Shown: piece after piece, positions 21,990 to 28,159 of the stretch | Position numbering within the stretch: position 1 is the stretch's first letter | How the letters are laid out: each line of letters starts with the position of its first letter | Origin: a virus | Virus record (IMG/VR): IMGVR_UViG_3300023179_000202 | Location: 1-42,564 of that record | Length of the DNA: 42,564 nucleotides | Strand: one strand, 5' to 3' | Program-made: the position numbers and the translations under genes | Notes under the pieces: model-generated | The model's input: only the letters and a program-made list of their open reading frames with translations | The model's database searches: none | What the model was told of the DNA's origin: nothing

Positions 21990-22111
21990 TGATAATCCCC
22001 TAACGTGTTGATGATTGCGCGAAACAACGACACGACGGCAAACGCCGCGATCGCCGCGCAGACCGCCGTCATCGACCACGAGACGATTGCAAGCTGCATG
22101 TCGTTGAGCAT
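21986..22111 (-). CDS. 41-aa single-pass membrane protein
   Basis: MLNDMQLAIVSWSMTAVCAA then IAAFAVVSLFRAIINTLGDYQ: one hydrophobic helix with short polar ends. ATG 22111 lies within the 3' end of the upstream gene; the stop overlaps the next ATG by ATGA. The size is below usual annotation limits but the coupling is exact. Confidence 0.6.
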   Translation of the reverse strand: MLNDMQLAIVSWSMTAVCAAIAAFAVVSLFRAIINTLGDYQ

Positions 22112-22275
22112 TTAGAAGCATCCTTTGGCTGCGGTTGCGGTTGTTGCGGTTGCGAGCGCTCGCTGCGGTATTCGTGCGGGCCTTCGCGCAGTTCGCCGAG
22201 CGCGGTTTCCAGCTCCTGGCGTGCGCGGTCTAGGAAGGGCAGGCAGGGGTGGGGGTTGTCGAGGGTGTCGGTCAT
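22069..22275 (-). CDS. Early protein with PHPCLP...HEYRSERSQ domain (68 aa)
   Basis: ATG 22275 with AGGGA nine bases upstream. Residues 7-44 match the N-terminus of the gene at 21732-21989; after SERSQ the sequence changes to a Pro/Gln repeat (PQQPQPQPK) from a GGTTGC-type hexamer tract and an unrelated tail. It looks like one duplicated copy whose second half was lost and replaced by overlapping sequence of the 41-aa gene. Role unknown. Confidence 0.6.
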   Translation of the reverse strand: MTDTLDNPHPCLPFLDRARQELETALGELREGPHEYRSERSQPQQPQPQPKDASKCSTTCSLQSSRGR

Positions 22276-22285
22276 TGGTCAGTCC

Positions 22286-23188
22286 CTAAATCACAACATC
22301 TTCGGGCCACATGCCGCGAGGGCACCCGTCGATGCCGGGAATTTCGATGTTTTGAAGGTCTTTCCCGACAGCGATTTTCGCCATTGAGCGGCCGGCGACG
22401 AATGCGTTCCAAGTGCGAATGATGAGCGCGAACTGCATATCGAGCGGCAATTTCATGCGCGACGCGCGCACTTGAAGCATTCGGTTGCGGAACACCAGCC
22501 GGGGGTCGGTTGCGTACAACTCTTCGCCCGTCTGAATGCCTTCGCAAAATTCGCGGCCAAGATCCCAGCGATGTCGGGCGGCGCACCCAAGGAACATGAC
22601 GGTGGCCATGAATGATGCGGAGCACACGGAGCGCGTCAGGTGCGCCATTTGCGCCGCCTCTTGAACCCGAGCAAAGCGTTCTGATGCGACCGGGAATGCG
22701 GCCATAACGATGGAGTTCGTCAGCGGGCGAATGCTGAACTTTGGGTCTTGCGTCTCGCAATACCAATAAATGTGCCGCACAGCCGCGCCGACGATGTTGG
22801 TGTGCAGGCCGCCTTTGATCGCTAGGACGTCCGAGATCGTCCGCTTGCGGCCCGTGTCAATCACGTCGATGGTTTCGGGCGGAAAACCGCCAATCAAGAT
22901 GCACGGAACAGGCGTGTTGGTGTCCACAATCGCCGTGCAACGGTGTTGCCCGTCGATCAGTTCTCCAGCTTCATTAAATGCGATGACGTTCGGGGCGGCG
23001 GCCCACGTGCCCGCCAAAATGTCGGCTTTGATTTTGTCGAGGTGTTCCCTCGATACGACGCGGTTTTTGTGCTGTTTGCTCAGAAATTGCCGCGCCATGT
23101 CGGGCGTGACGATGGTCGTCAGCTCGTCCCAGCGCCATGCAATTTCTTGCACATCGACCACGGCGAGGGGCTTATCTTTTTGGGTCAT
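22286..23188 (-). CDS. ParB/sulfiredoxin-like domain protein with DGQHR motif (300 aa)
   Basis: ATG 23188 (MTQKDKPLAVV). The N-terminal domain shows VSREHLDKIKADILAGTW, an I-x-F strand and GELIDGQHRCTAIV (about 84-97), the pattern of ParB-like nuclease/sulfiredoxin-fold proteins in phages and mobile elements. IDTGRKRTISDVLA follows. The C-terminal 180 residues are helical. Some members act as nucleases or nucleotide hydrolases, but the role here is open: partition, DNA processing or regulation. Upstream lie the SSB-like gene and a 40-aa frame, suggesting DNA metabolism. Confidence 0.65.
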   Translation of the reverse strand: MTQKDKPLAVVDVQEIAWRWDELTTIVTPDMARQFLSKQHKNRVVSREHLDKIKADILAGTWAAAPNVIAFNEAGELIDGQHRCTAIVDTNTPVPCILIGGFPPETIDVIDTGRKRTISDVLAIKGGLHTNIVGAAVRHIYWYCETQDPKFSIRPLTNSIVMAAFPVASERFARVQEAAQMAHLTRSVCSASFMATVMFLGCAARHRWDLGREFCEGIQTGEELYATDPRLVFRNRMLQVRASRMKLPLDMQFALIIRTWNAFVAGRSMAKIAVGKDLQNIEIPGIDGCPRGMWPEDVVI

Positions 23189-23207
23189 TTTACGCGACCC
23201 CGTTCCA

Positions 23208-23330
23208 CTAGCGAGTTGCACGGGCAGGCTCCTTTGCGGGCTGCGGTTGCGGGGCTTGCGCGCTCCGCTCTTGCGCGCGGGCCTCCGCTTGGGAGACCAC
23301 GCGCGCGGCGATGAGGGAGAACCGGACCAT
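23208..23330 (-). CDS. Possible 40-aa Gln/Ala-rich small protein
   Basis: ATG 23330 overlaps the SSB-like gene stop (TGATG); TAG stop at 23208. MVRFSLIAARVVSQAEARAQ followed by a Gln/Pro/Ala/Arg-rich tail. Start coupling is like that of the confirmed neighbours, but low complexity in GC-rich DNA makes chance open frames likely. It is the only content of this 141-bp gap. Confidence 0.4.
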   Translation of the reverse strand: MVRFSLIAARVVSQAEARAQERSAQAPQPQPAKEPARATR

Positions 23331-24061
23331 CAGAACGGGATTTCGTCGTTGAGGTCATCATCGAAGTCGGGTGCGTTGCGACCGCTCGGAGCGACCTTGC
23401 CGCGCGGCTGTCCGAACCCTGCGTCGTTCGTCGCAGGCTTCGCCGGCGGCTGCGCCTGCGCCGGCACGACGCGGACGGTTTGCGGCTTTGGCGCCGTCAG
23501 CGCTTGATACTCGGGCGACTTGGCGATGAGCTGCTTCAAGTACTCCGACAGACCCTCGAACAGATCCCGGTCAAACTCGTGCGGATCGAGCGACAAAAGA
23601 AACGGCTCGACGCTCGGACCAGGCGAGGCCATGCCACGCCCCAGCTTCACGACGTTCTCGACGTTGGCGTAGGTCTTGCCGTCGCGTTCGCTGTGGACGA
23701 CCTGCAGTTGGCAGCCGACCGCCAACAGCTTGTCGAGCGTAAAGCCGCCGGGGCCGAAGTCCGTTTCCACGAACTTCTTGCCGCGCCAGCCTTCGAGGTG
23801 TTCGCGCAGCTTGGCCTTCTCGTGCATGGAAAACGGGTAGCGGCGCGAGATGATGAAGGGGCGACCGTCCGCCATCGGCGTTTCGGTGTCGAGTTCCCAA
23901 CGGATCATGATCTCGCGGCGCTTCTCAGTGATGCCGCCCTTGAAGCTGTTGATCCGCTCTTGCGTGCCCAAGTCGATCACGGCGACGCACACGGCGGGGT
24001 GCAGACCTTCCGGGGCCGGTTCAAAGTCGCCGCCGCCTTGCGTGGGTTTGGGAAGATGCAT
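23330..24061 (-). CDS. Putative single-stranded DNA-binding/replication protein (243 aa)
   Basis: ATG 24061 with AAGGA upstream. N-terminal LPKPTQGGGDFEPAPEGLHP-type opening and VCVAVIDLGTQ, then long beta-rich domain, a Pro/Ala/Gln linker (about 195-220) and an acidic C-terminal tip DFDDDLNDEIPF. An acidic tail ending in -PF after a flexible linker is the hallmark of SSB proteins, through which they recruit partners. The fold is not the canonical bacterial SSB by eye, so this may be a phage-specific SSB family. Located near the start of the leftward operon, where recombination genes usually lie. Confidence 0.6.
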   Translation of the reverse strand: MHLPKPTQGGGDFEPAPEGLHPAVCVAVIDLGTQERINSFKGGITEKRREIMIRWELDTETPMADGRPFIISRRYPFSMHEKAKLREHLEGWRGKKFVETDFGPGGFTLDKLLAVGCQLQVVHSERDGKTYANVENVVKLGRGMASPGPSVEPFLLSLDPHEFDRDLFEGLSEYLKQLIAKSPEYQALTAPKPQTVRVVPAQAQPPAKPATNDAGFGQPRGKVAPSGRNAPDFDDDLNDEIPF

Positions 24062-24066
24062 CTGAG

Positions 24067-24306
24067 TCAGTCCTTCAATGTGAGGTGGCCGGCGAGCTGT
24101 TCAGCGCGGAGCGTCACAGCGTTCTCGATCCCGTCGAGCCACGCGGCGGGGAGAATGTCGAAAGTCTCGCGATTGGTTTCCCACCACTGCGCCAGCTCGT
24201 CGTGCGAGCGGCAGGCGCGGATCTCGCGGGTAATGCGATCCCACTCGCCGGCCTTTTTGGCGGCGGACGAGGACAGGCGCGCAGGCGGCGGCTTAGGCAG
24301 CTCCAC
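24067..24306 (-). CDS. Early protein of unknown function (79 aa)
   Basis: GTG 24306 chosen because GGAGG lies five to six bases upstream within the previous gene's end; a longer frame without such a site exists. MELPKPPPARLSSSAAKKAG precedes a helical domain (WDRITREIRACRSHDELAQW). The 'HDELAQWW' segment resembles small phage proteins next to recombination genes. Function unknown. Confidence 0.65.
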   Translation of the reverse strand: MELPKPPPARLSSSAAKKAGEWDRITREIRACRSHDELAQWWETNRETFDILPAAWLDGIENAVTLRAEQLAGHLTLKD

Positions 24307-24478
24307 GGATCGCCTCCATGGCCTGCCGCAGCGCGCTGCGCGTCGTGTTGTCGGGATCGAAATCGGGCGACTGCTCAAGCGCGCGGATCGCGGCGATCAG
24401 GGCAGTTTCAGCGCCGTAAAGGTGGAACTCAGCGTCGTGCGCGAGGTCCAGGTCGGCGGGGGTGAGTGGGGTGTTCAT
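24293..24478 (-). CDS. First gene of leftward early operon (61 aa)
   Basis: ATG 24478 lies 11 bases after the proximal operator, so it is the first product of the leftward promoter. The protein is acidic and helical (LTPADLDLAHDAEFHLYGAE, ALIAAIRALEQSPDFD). In lambda this position holds the antiterminator N; here there is no Arg-rich N-like motif, so such a role is not supported. Overlaps the next gene by 14 bases. Confidence 0.65.
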   Translation of the reverse strand: MNTPLTPADLDLAHDAEFHLYGAETALIAAIRALEQSPDFDPDNTTRSALRQAMEAIRGAA

Positions 24479-24488
24479 GCCCGCAAGA

Positions 24489-24505
24489 CTTGCATGGCAT
24501 GTAAG
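24489..24505. promoter_or_regulatory. Putative OL1 operator (17 bp)
   Basis: CTTGC-ATGGCAT-GTAAG: five-base arms with one mismatch around a 7-base spacer. Same design as the sites at 24523, 24917 and 24974. It lies just before the first leftward gene, near the likely -10 region downstream of TTGACC (24510-24515 read leftward). Confidence 0.6.
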
Positions 24506-24522
24506 AGGCGGTCAAGCGCAAA

Positions 24523-24539
24523 ATTACATCAGCCGTAAA
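24523..24539. promoter_or_regulatory. Putative OL2 operator (17 bp)
   Basis: ATTAC-ATCAGCC-GTAAA, with GTAA/TTAC core arms and a 7-base spacer. Centre is 34 bp from OL1, and the candidate -35 box TTGACC lies between the two sites. The repressor gene stop is 24548, nine bases away. Confidence 0.6.
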
Positions 24540-24547
24540 TCGGCGCG

Positions 24548-24907
24548 TCAGCCGTTTGCAACTTTCGACCGCGCAAAGGTTTTTAGGACGAGCAGGGCTT
24601 GGGGCTTGTCGTCCTCGGGGACCTGGGACCAGACCTCCTCAATGCCTGCCTCTTTATTTGGAGGCCGAGACATGAGGGCAGTCGGCGTCGTGCGCAGGAC
24701 TTCTGCAAACATATTCAGAATGTCGATGTCTACGGGCTGTTTTTGCTTTTCGTAGCGCGAGACTGACGCAACAGTCGTCTCGTATTCAAACATCGTCGCG
24801 AGCCGATCGACCACGTCTTCCTGAGTGTAGCCGCGATAGTCGCGCCACTGCTTGATGAAGTTCTTAGGTATAGGCCGCTTAAGCCTGTCTTTGACGCGCT
24901 TAACCAT
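24548..24907 (-). CDS. Short XRE-family lysogeny repressor (CI-like, 119 aa)
   Basis: ATG 24907 is preferred; an in-frame ATG at 24925 lies inside an operator. Residues 14-75 form a helix-turn-helix of the XRE type (NFIKQWRDYRGYTQEDVVDR, then TVASVSRYEKQKQPVDIDIL). The remaining 45 residues are a short helical tail with no S24 peptidase domain and no Ser/Lys dyad, so it cannot self-cleave like lambda CI. It is divergent from the Cro-like gene with operators between. Predicted to hold both early promoters off in lysogens; induction must use another trigger. Confidence 0.8.
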   Translation of the reverse strand: MVKRVKDRLKRPIPKNFIKQWRDYRGYTQEDVVDRLATMFEYETTVASVSRYEKQKQPVDIDILNMFAEVLRTTPTALMSRPPNKEAGIEEVWSQVPEDDKPQALLVLKTFARSKVANG

Positions 24908-24916
24908 GCGGCGATC

Positions 24917-24933
24917 GTTACACATTGCGTAAC
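24917..24933. promoter_or_regulatory. Putative OR operator next to repressor gene (17 bp)
   Basis: GTTAC-ACATTGC-GTAAC, perfect five-base arms and a 7-base spacer, nine bases upstream of the repressor ATG. Position suggests control of the repressor's own promoter. Confidence 0.75.
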
Positions 24934-24950
24934 CGTGCGCCTTCCGCCGC

Positions 24951-24970
24951 GCGCAAATTGCCTCTTGCGC
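24951..24970. promoter_or_regulatory. Inverted repeat GCGCAA-N8-TTGCGC in the switch
   Basis: A perfect six-base inverted repeat in the middle of the divergent region. TTGCGC at 24965-24970 could be the -35 box of the rightward promoter with TAACTT (24987-24992) as -10, sixteen bases apart. The other arm, GCGCAA, reads TTGCGC on the opposite strand but is not well placed for the repressor promoter. Could also be a third, different operator. Confidence 0.45.
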
Positions 24971-24973
24971 GAA

Positions 24974-24990
24974 CTTACATGTAATGTAAC
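24974..24990. promoter_or_regulatory. Putative OR operator next to cro-like gene (17 bp)
   Basis: CTTAC-ATGTAAT-GTAAC, containing the palindrome TTACATGTAA. It covers the candidate -10 box TAACTT and ends nine bases before ATG 25000, so binding would block the rightward early promoter. Confidence 0.75.
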
Positions 24991-24999
24991 TTCGTGGGC

Positions 25000-25203
25000 A
25001 TGACAAACGACAGCCCCAGCGCGCTTCGCGCATGGCGCGGCGACCGCACGCTCGATGAGGTTGCCGCGCTTCTCCAGACGACCCCCGCAACGATCTCGCG
25101 CCTTGAGCGGGGAGAGCAGTGGGTTAGCCGCGAACTGGCGCTCCGCATCAGGGACGTGACGGGCCTTCAGGTGGACGACCTGTTGCCACGGGGCGCCGCA
25201 TGA
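25000..25203 (+). CDS. Cro-like XRE-family regulator (67 aa)
   Basis: A single helix-turn-helix domain: LRAWRGDRTLDEVAALLQTT followed by PATISRLERGEQWVSRELAL, the typical XRE recognition-helix pattern. The ATG at 25000 is taken; a GTG at 24994 is also in frame. No Shine-Dalgarno is visible, and a -10 box at 24987-24992 would start transcription at or next to the ATG, so the mRNA may be leaderless. Divergent to the repressor, first gene of the rightward operon, and overlapping the next gene by ATGA: the layout of Cro. Confidence 0.8.
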   Translation: MTNDSPSALRAWRGDRTLDEVAALLQTTPATISRLERGEQWVSRELALRIRDVTGLQVDDLLPRGAA

Positions 25204-25475
25204 GCCTGCCCCGCTCCTACACGCGCCATTCGCTGGAATTCTGGATCAACGGGCTCCGCGAGAGCCTGGCGAACGATCCGGACGGCGAGATGGCCCCGCG
25301 CTGGCGCAAGTCGCTCGAGAGAGCGGAGGCCGAATTGTCCGAACTCAAATCAATGATGGGGGAGCAGTCACATGCCCAGGCTCAGCAATACGCCGTGGAC
25401 GGACGAGGAAGACGCTATCCTGGCGCGCATGTGGCGCGAGGGCGCAAGCGCTTCTCAAATCGCAAAGGCGCTTGA
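25200..25475 (+). CDS. Early protein of unknown function (91 aa)
   Basis: ATG overlaps the cro-like stop (ATGA). Residues 1-57 are protein-like and helical (SLEFWINGLRESLANDPDGE, RWRKSLERAEAELSELKSMM). The last 34 residues overlap the GcrA-like gene by 104 bases in another frame and are basic and low-quality, so they are probably constrained by GcrA coding. A start further along is not available. Role unknown. Confidence 0.6.
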   Translation: MSLPRSYTRHSLEFWINGLRESLANDPDGEMAPRWRKSLERAEAELSELKSMMGEQSHAQAQQYAVDGRGRRYPGAHVARGRKRFSNRKGA

Positions 25476-25872
25476 TACGGGACGGTCCCGGAACGCCGTG
25501 ATCGGCCGTGTGCATCGCCTGAACCTGCCCATGCGCATTGAGTACAACTCGAACCGCACCAACGCCTTCGGACGCGTTCGCAACGCGCGCACGGGCCGCA
25601 AGCCGCGCAAGGTCATCTATACGCCCGTCGCTGCGGCCCGCGTCCGGGCGCCGACCATCAACCCGCGCAAGGCGGCGTTGCGCGCCGAGCAGATCGAAAC
25701 GCTCAACGTCCCGTTCCTCGAAGTGCAGCGCTTCCAATGCCGCGCGATCGTGGACGACACGCGCTTTGCTCAGAAGTGCTGCGGCCAGTGGCGGGATGAG
25801 GATAGCCCGTACTGCGCCGATCACCGCGCTCTGTATTCGGCTCCAGCGAAAGAGAAGGGGCAGGCGGCATGA
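25372..25872 (+). CDS. gcrA: GcrA-family cell-cycle regulator homologue (166 aa)
   Basis: ATG preceded by GGGGAG. Residues 8-53 contain the GcrA signature: WTDEEDAILARMWREGASAS, QIAKALDTGRSRNAVIGRVH, RLNLP, a helix-turn-helix that recognises GANTC sites methylated by CcrM in Caulobacter-type bacteria. The C-terminus keeps the family's Cys/His pattern (FQC at 121-123, KCCGQW, SPYCADH at 145-151), the part that contacts the sigma-70 holoenzyme. A 60-residue basic linker separates the two. In the rightward early operon it could redirect host cell-cycle transcription or read methylation of phage promoters. Confidence 0.88.
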   Translation: MPRLSNTPWTDEEDAILARMWREGASASQIAKALDTGRSRNAVIGRVHRLNLPMRIEYNSNRTNAFGRVRNARTGRKPRKVIYTPVAAARVRAPTINPRKAALRAEQIETLNVPFLEVQRFQCRAIVDDTRFAQKCCGQWRDEDSPYCADHRALYSAPAKEKGQAA

Positions 25873-27266
25873 GCAACCCCCATTATATCGATCTTGTCGC
25901 GCAAAAGCGCGTTGCGTTTGCACCGCGTGGATTTGAGCCGCGTTCGCTTCATCCCGCGTTGAAGCCGCATCAAGAGCACTGCGTGGACTTCGCTGTCCGC
26001 CAAGGGTCGGCGGCGCTGTTCCTTGATACGGGCTTGGGCAAGACGCTTTGCGCGCTCGATTGGGGGCGTCAGGTCGTGGAGCGCACGAACCGACCCGTGT
26101 TGATGCTTGCGCCTTTGGCCGTTGCTGCGCAGCACGAGCGCGAGGCGGGCAAGTTTGGCATTGACGCGCGCAAGGTCCGCGAAGCCGCCGAGATCAGCGG
26201 CGCGCGCATCTACGTCACGAACTACGATCGGCTTGACCGTTTCGACGCTGACGACTTTGCCGGCGTGATCCTAGACGAAAGTTCCATCATCAAGAGCTTT
26301 TCGGGCCAGACCTCCAAGGCGCTCATTCAGTCGTTCGCGCGCACGCCGTACCGGCTGGCCTGTACCGCGACGCCCGCGCCCAACGATCACATGGAGCTGG
26401 GCCAGCACTCCGAGTTCTTGGGCGTCATGCGCCAGACAATGATGCTGAACCGATGGTTCATCCACGACAGCGCCGACACCGGAACGTGGCGCATGAAGGG
26501 CCACGCGGTTGAAGACTTCTGGTCCTGGGTGGCCTCGTGGGCGCGCTGCATCTCCAAGCCGTCCGATATCGGCTTGAGCGATGACGGTTATGACCTGCCG
26601 CCGCTCGATCTAGTCAAGCACGAGATCGCGGCGGACCGCTCGATTGACACCGGAGCGGAAAAGGACGGCCAAGCGCGACTGTTCCGCATCCCGGAAACGT
26701 CCGCTACGTCAATCCACAAAGAGAAGCGGCTGACGGTCGAGGCCCGCGCCGACGTAATCGCGCGCCTTGTCGCCGCCGAGCCCGGCGAACCGTGGATCGT
26801 CTGGTGCGAGACGGACTATGAGGCTGACGCGCTTATGGCGCGCCTTTCAGGCGCCGTTGAAGTACGCGGCTCCATGAAGGCTGACGACAAGGAAGAACGC
26901 CTTGCAGCCTTTGCCGACGGCCGCGTGCGCGTGCTCGTGAGCAAGCCGTCCGTGTGCGGATGGGGCCTCAACTGGCAGCATTGCGCCCGCGTCGCCTTCA
27001 TTGGCCTCTCGTTCTCCTATGAGGCGTTTTATCAGGCCGTTCGCCGGTGCTGGCGCTTCGGCCAGACGCGCCCCGTCAAAGTTCATGTGGCGATGGCCGA
27101 CACTGAGCGCGCCATCTGGGAAGTCGTGTCCCGCAAGGCCGGCGATCACGACGCCATGAAAGAGCAGATGACCTTGGCCATGCGCCGCGCCGCGAACCTC
27201 GTGGCGCATGGCGACTATCAACCGCGCCAGCCGATCCGCTGGCCTTCATTCCTGGGTGCAGCATGA
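25869..27266 (+). CDS. SNF2-type DEAD/DEAH helicase (465 aa)
   Basis: Motif I DTGLGKT (53-59), motif Ia region LMLAPLAV, motif II LDESS (135-139), motif III TATPAP (166-171), motif V CGWGLNWQ (363-370) and motif VI QAVRRCWRFGQ (389-399) are all present in order: a superfamily 2, SNF2-like ATPase. Phages with replication modules of this kind often pair it with the methyltransferase encoded next, four bases overlapping. It probably moves on double-stranded DNA rather than unwinding it, by family knowledge. No nuclease or extra domain is seen. Exact role in replication or anti-restriction unknown. Confidence 0.85.
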   Translation: MSNPHYIDLVAQKRVAFAPRGFEPRSLHPALKPHQEHCVDFAVRQGSAALFLDTGLGKTLCALDWGRQVVERTNRPVLMLAPLAVAAQHEREAGKFGIDARKVREAAEISGARIYVTNYDRLDRFDADDFAGVILDESSIIKSFSGQTSKALIQSFARTPYRLACTATPAPNDHMELGQHSEFLGVMRQTMMLNRWFIHDSADTGTWRMKGHAVEDFWSWVASWARCISKPSDIGLSDDGYDLPPLDLVKHEIAADRSIDTGAEKDGQARLFRIPETSATSIHKEKRLTVEARADVIARLVAAEPGEPWIVWCETDYEADALMARLSGAVEVRGSMKADDKEERLAAFADGRVRVLVSKPSVCGWGLNWQHCARVAFIGLSFSYEAFYQAVRRCWRFGQTRPVKVHVAMADTERAIWEVVSRKAGDHDAMKEQMTLAMRRAANLVAHGDYQPRQPIRWPSFLGAA

Positions 27267-28159
27267 CACACGTGATCGACCAAAAGCATGGCGCCAACTG
27301 GACGGCGTATAACGCAGACTGCGTGGACGTGCTGTCCGCCATGCCGTCCGACACAATCGGCTTCTCCGTGTTCTCGCCGCCGTTCGCGCATCTGTTCGTG
27401 TATTCGGACAGCCCGCGCGACATGGGCAACGTCTCGGATGAAGCGGAGTTCAAGGCGCTTTACGAGCACGTTGCGCGCGAGCTGTATCGCGTCACCAAGC
27501 CGGGCCGGCTTGTGGCGGTGCATTGCTCCGACCTTCCGCGCACCAAGTCCATGCATGGCGTCGTGGGGCTCTATGACTTCCCCGCCGATATCCGCGAAGC
27601 GCACGAGCGCGCCGGCTGGACGTACCATTCCCGCATCACGGTGTGGAAAGACCCCGTCGTGGAGATGCAGCGCACCAAGGCGTTGGGGCTTCTCTACAAG
27701 CAAATCCAGACGGACGCGACGCGCAACCGTCAGGGAATGCCGGACTACGTGCTCGTGTTCCGCAAGACGCCTGAGGACGAAACCAAGGTTGATCGCGTCG
27801 GCCAGGACGCCAAGCAGTTCCCGGTGGACATGTGGCAGCAATGGGCGTCGCCCGTCTGGATGGATATCAACCAGACGGATGTGTTGAACGCCCGTGTGGC
27901 GCGTGAGGACAAAGACGAGCGCCACCTTTGCCCGCTCCAACTGCCCCTGATTGAGCGATGCATCCGCCTTTGGACCAATCCCGGAGACGTGGTGTTCTCG
28001 CCCTTCATGGGCATTGGATCGGAGGGCGTTTCTGCAATCCGAACCGGGCGCAAGTTCATCGGCACGGAATTGAAGCCCGGCTACTTCAATCAGGCCGTGC
28101 GTTTCTTGGCCGAAGCTGAGCAAGCCAACACCGCAACTCTCTTCGAGGCTATCGCTTGA
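27263..28159 (+). CDS. Amino-DNA methyltransferase, beta-type order (298 aa)
   Basis: Motif IV FSPPF (37-41) comes before the AdoMet-binding motif SPFMGIGSEG (246-255), the circularly permuted (beta) order of N4-cytosine and N6-adenine methyltransferases; SPPF favours N4-cytosine but does not prove it. FIGTELKPGYFNQA after motif I is typical. It is not CcrM-like (DPPY absent). Overlaps both neighbours by four bases, so it is made with the SNF2 helicase and the primase. Likely modifies phage DNA during replication; recognition sequence unknown. Confidence 0.87.
   Translation: MTHVIDQKHGANWTAYNADCVDVLSAMPSDTIGFSVFSPPFAHLFVYSDSPRDMGNVSDEAEFKALYEHVARELYRVTKPGRLVAVHCSDLPRTKSMHGVVGLYDFPADIREAHERAGWTYHSRITVWKDPVVEMQRTKALGLLYKQIQTDATRNRQGMPDYVLVFRKTPEDETKVDRVGQDAKQFPVDMWQQWASPVWMDINQTDVLNARVAREDKDERHLCPLQLPLIERCIRLWTNPGDVVFSPFMGIGSEGVSAIRTGRKFIGTELKPGYFNQAVRFLAEAEQANTATLFEAIA

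Noticed and set aside
24293-24478. N-like antiterminator as first leftward gene
   Set aside because: Position fits lambda N, but there is no Arg-rich RNA-binding motif and no nut-like boxB was seen.
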